From the NCBI GenBank assembly GCA_016292295.1, contig JADNEJ010000310.1, positions 1 to 6,843 on the forward strand: a DNA stretch of 6,843 nucleotides, in the 5' to 3' direction. The position numbers and the translations under genes are program-made. The stretch is from Candidatus Thiodictyon intracellulare. GTDB lineage: Bacteria; Pseudomonadota; Gammaproteobacteria; Chromatiales; Chromatiaceae. Numbering within the stretch: position 1 is the first letter of the stretch; every line of letters begins with the position of its first letter. The notes under the pieces were generated by a model. That model was not told the origin of the DNA and did not search any database. It saw nothing but the letters and a program-made list of their open reading frames with translations. Positions 6,530 through 6,843 of the stretch are shown in pieces.

Positions 6530-6538
6530 CTTGCCCTG
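6530..6538. repeat. Left target-site duplication of MITE copy 2
   Basis: CTTGCCCTG abuts the GGCC end of the element and matches CTTGCTCTG at 6663-6671 at eight of nine positions. It lies in the codons for the conserved C-terminal QGK of the transposase. Confidence 0.8.
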
Positions 6539-6662
6539 GGCCTTGATCACAAATCCACCCAAGGCCGGCCGGCCCATGTGGGTTTGCGCGCGCAAGACCA
6601 TGTTCTAAAAGAAAGCGGCGACACCAGGACTGAACAAGGTAGGCGGAATTATTATCAAGGCC
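6539..6662 (-). mobile_element. MITE-like non-autonomous element, copy 2 (124 bp)
   Basis: This is the inverted counterpart of the element at 278-402, with 13 mismatches and one gap by my alignment (about 89% identity). Identity is uneven: from AGAACATGG to the GATCAAGGCC end only three positions differ over ~70 bases, while the other half holds the remaining ten and the gap. The ends are GGCC with the same inverted repeats, and 9-bp direct repeats flank it (6530-6538, 6663-6671). It is inserted in the last codons of the IS630 transposase, making a nested insertion. It has no coding capacity of its own. Confidence 0.87.
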
Positions 6663-6671
6663 CTTGCTCTG
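6663..6671. repeat. Right target-site duplication of MITE copy 2
   Basis: CTTGCTCTG follows the terminal GGCC directly and differs at one base from CTTGCCCTG at 6530-6538. On the transposase strand it reads CAGAGCAAG (codons QSK), against QGK in the other copy. Confidence 0.8.
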
Positions 6672-6843
6672 GCATGTCCAGCGGAAAGGCTTGGCCATCG
6701 TTTCATTGAAGTAGCTGATGAATTTGTTGATCTTATCGCATAGATTTTCGACCGAAAGAAAATTTCCTCTTCGAATAACTTTGCGGGAAAAATCGAGAAC
6801 CAAATTTCAATCTGATTCAGCCATGAACAGTGTTTAGGCGTGA

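Larger units (their letters stand above)
6515..6843 (-). pseudogene. IS630-family transposase, 3' end, frameshifted and MITE-interrupted
   Basis: Reading in from the right edge, the minus strand gives TPKHCSWLNQIEIWFSIF, the IS630/Tc1-mariner region whose Glu is the third catalytic acidic residue. One base is missing in the A run at 6788-6792 (plus strand); the next frame continues SRKVIRRGNFLS, then YFNETMAKPFRWTC. The MITE copy at 6539-6662 follows. Removing it plus one 9-bp repeat restores QGKPLAA and the TAG at 6515-6517, the usual C-terminus of this family. Read straight through, the element adds an unrelated tail ending near 6477. The 5' part lies outside the window. The transposase part is AT-rich compared with the arginine genes, consistent with arrival by transfer. 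Confidence 0.87.

Noticed and set aside
269..6671. A composite transposon formed by the two inverted MITE copies.
   Set aside because: Each copy has its own 9-bp duplication and interrupts a different gene, so they are independent insertions.
1..6843. CRISPR arrays, tRNA or rRNA genes.
   Set aside because: No regularly spaced repeats, cloverleaf-type arms or conserved rRNA segments were seen on either strand.

Overview
The window is GC-rich and looks chromosomal. The closest fit is a gammaproteobacterium, perhaps a purple sulfur bacterium of the Chromatiaceae type. That is an inference from three things: ArgD and ArgF of proteobacterial type, a TIGR04211-type SH3 protein behind them, and a STAND-NTPase/FGE-sulfatase fusion of a kind common in that group. 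No 16S or other decisive marker is present. The last ~170 bases are clearly more AT-rich than the rest.

Layout, left to right. (1) Positions 1-433, minus strand: a Phd/YefM-type antitoxin gene (111-433) split by a 125-bp MITE-like element (278-402). A weak overlapping reading frame runs off the left edge. (2) Positions 501-2985, minus strand: a large decayed gene coding for an effector-associated-like N-terminus, an nSTAND1 NTPase and a C-terminal FGE-sulfatase/C-type-lectin-fold domain. It carries six frameshifts, four in-frame stops and a destroyed Walker A motif. (3) Positions 2986-3314: an intergenic region with a candidate sigma70 promoter and a strong intrinsic-terminator hairpin in front of argD, arranged like an attenuated leader. 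(4) Positions 3315-6252, plus strand: argD, argF and an exported, membrane-anchored SH3 protein, all intact. (5) Positions 6253-6514: intergenic, with three hairpins, one of them a possible terminator. (6) Positions 6515-6843, minus strand: the 3' end of an IS630-family transposase, frameshifted and interrupted by a second, inverted copy of the same MITE-like element (6539-6662).

The intact genes form a housekeeping block: ArgD and ArgF catalyse steps of ornithine/arginine synthesis, and the SH3 protein is probably a neighbour rather than a pathway partner. The flanks are a graveyard of accessory DNA (toxin-antitoxin, STAND conflict-type protein, IS630).

The most interesting signal is the short element. 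Its two copies are about 89% identical. Both have ~24-bp terminal inverted repeats bounded by GGCC and 9-bp flanking direct repeats (8/9 matches in each). In both cases, removing the element plus one direct repeat exactly restores a recognisable protein reading frame. This is internal proof of transposition by a non-autonomous element whose mobilising transposase is not in the window.
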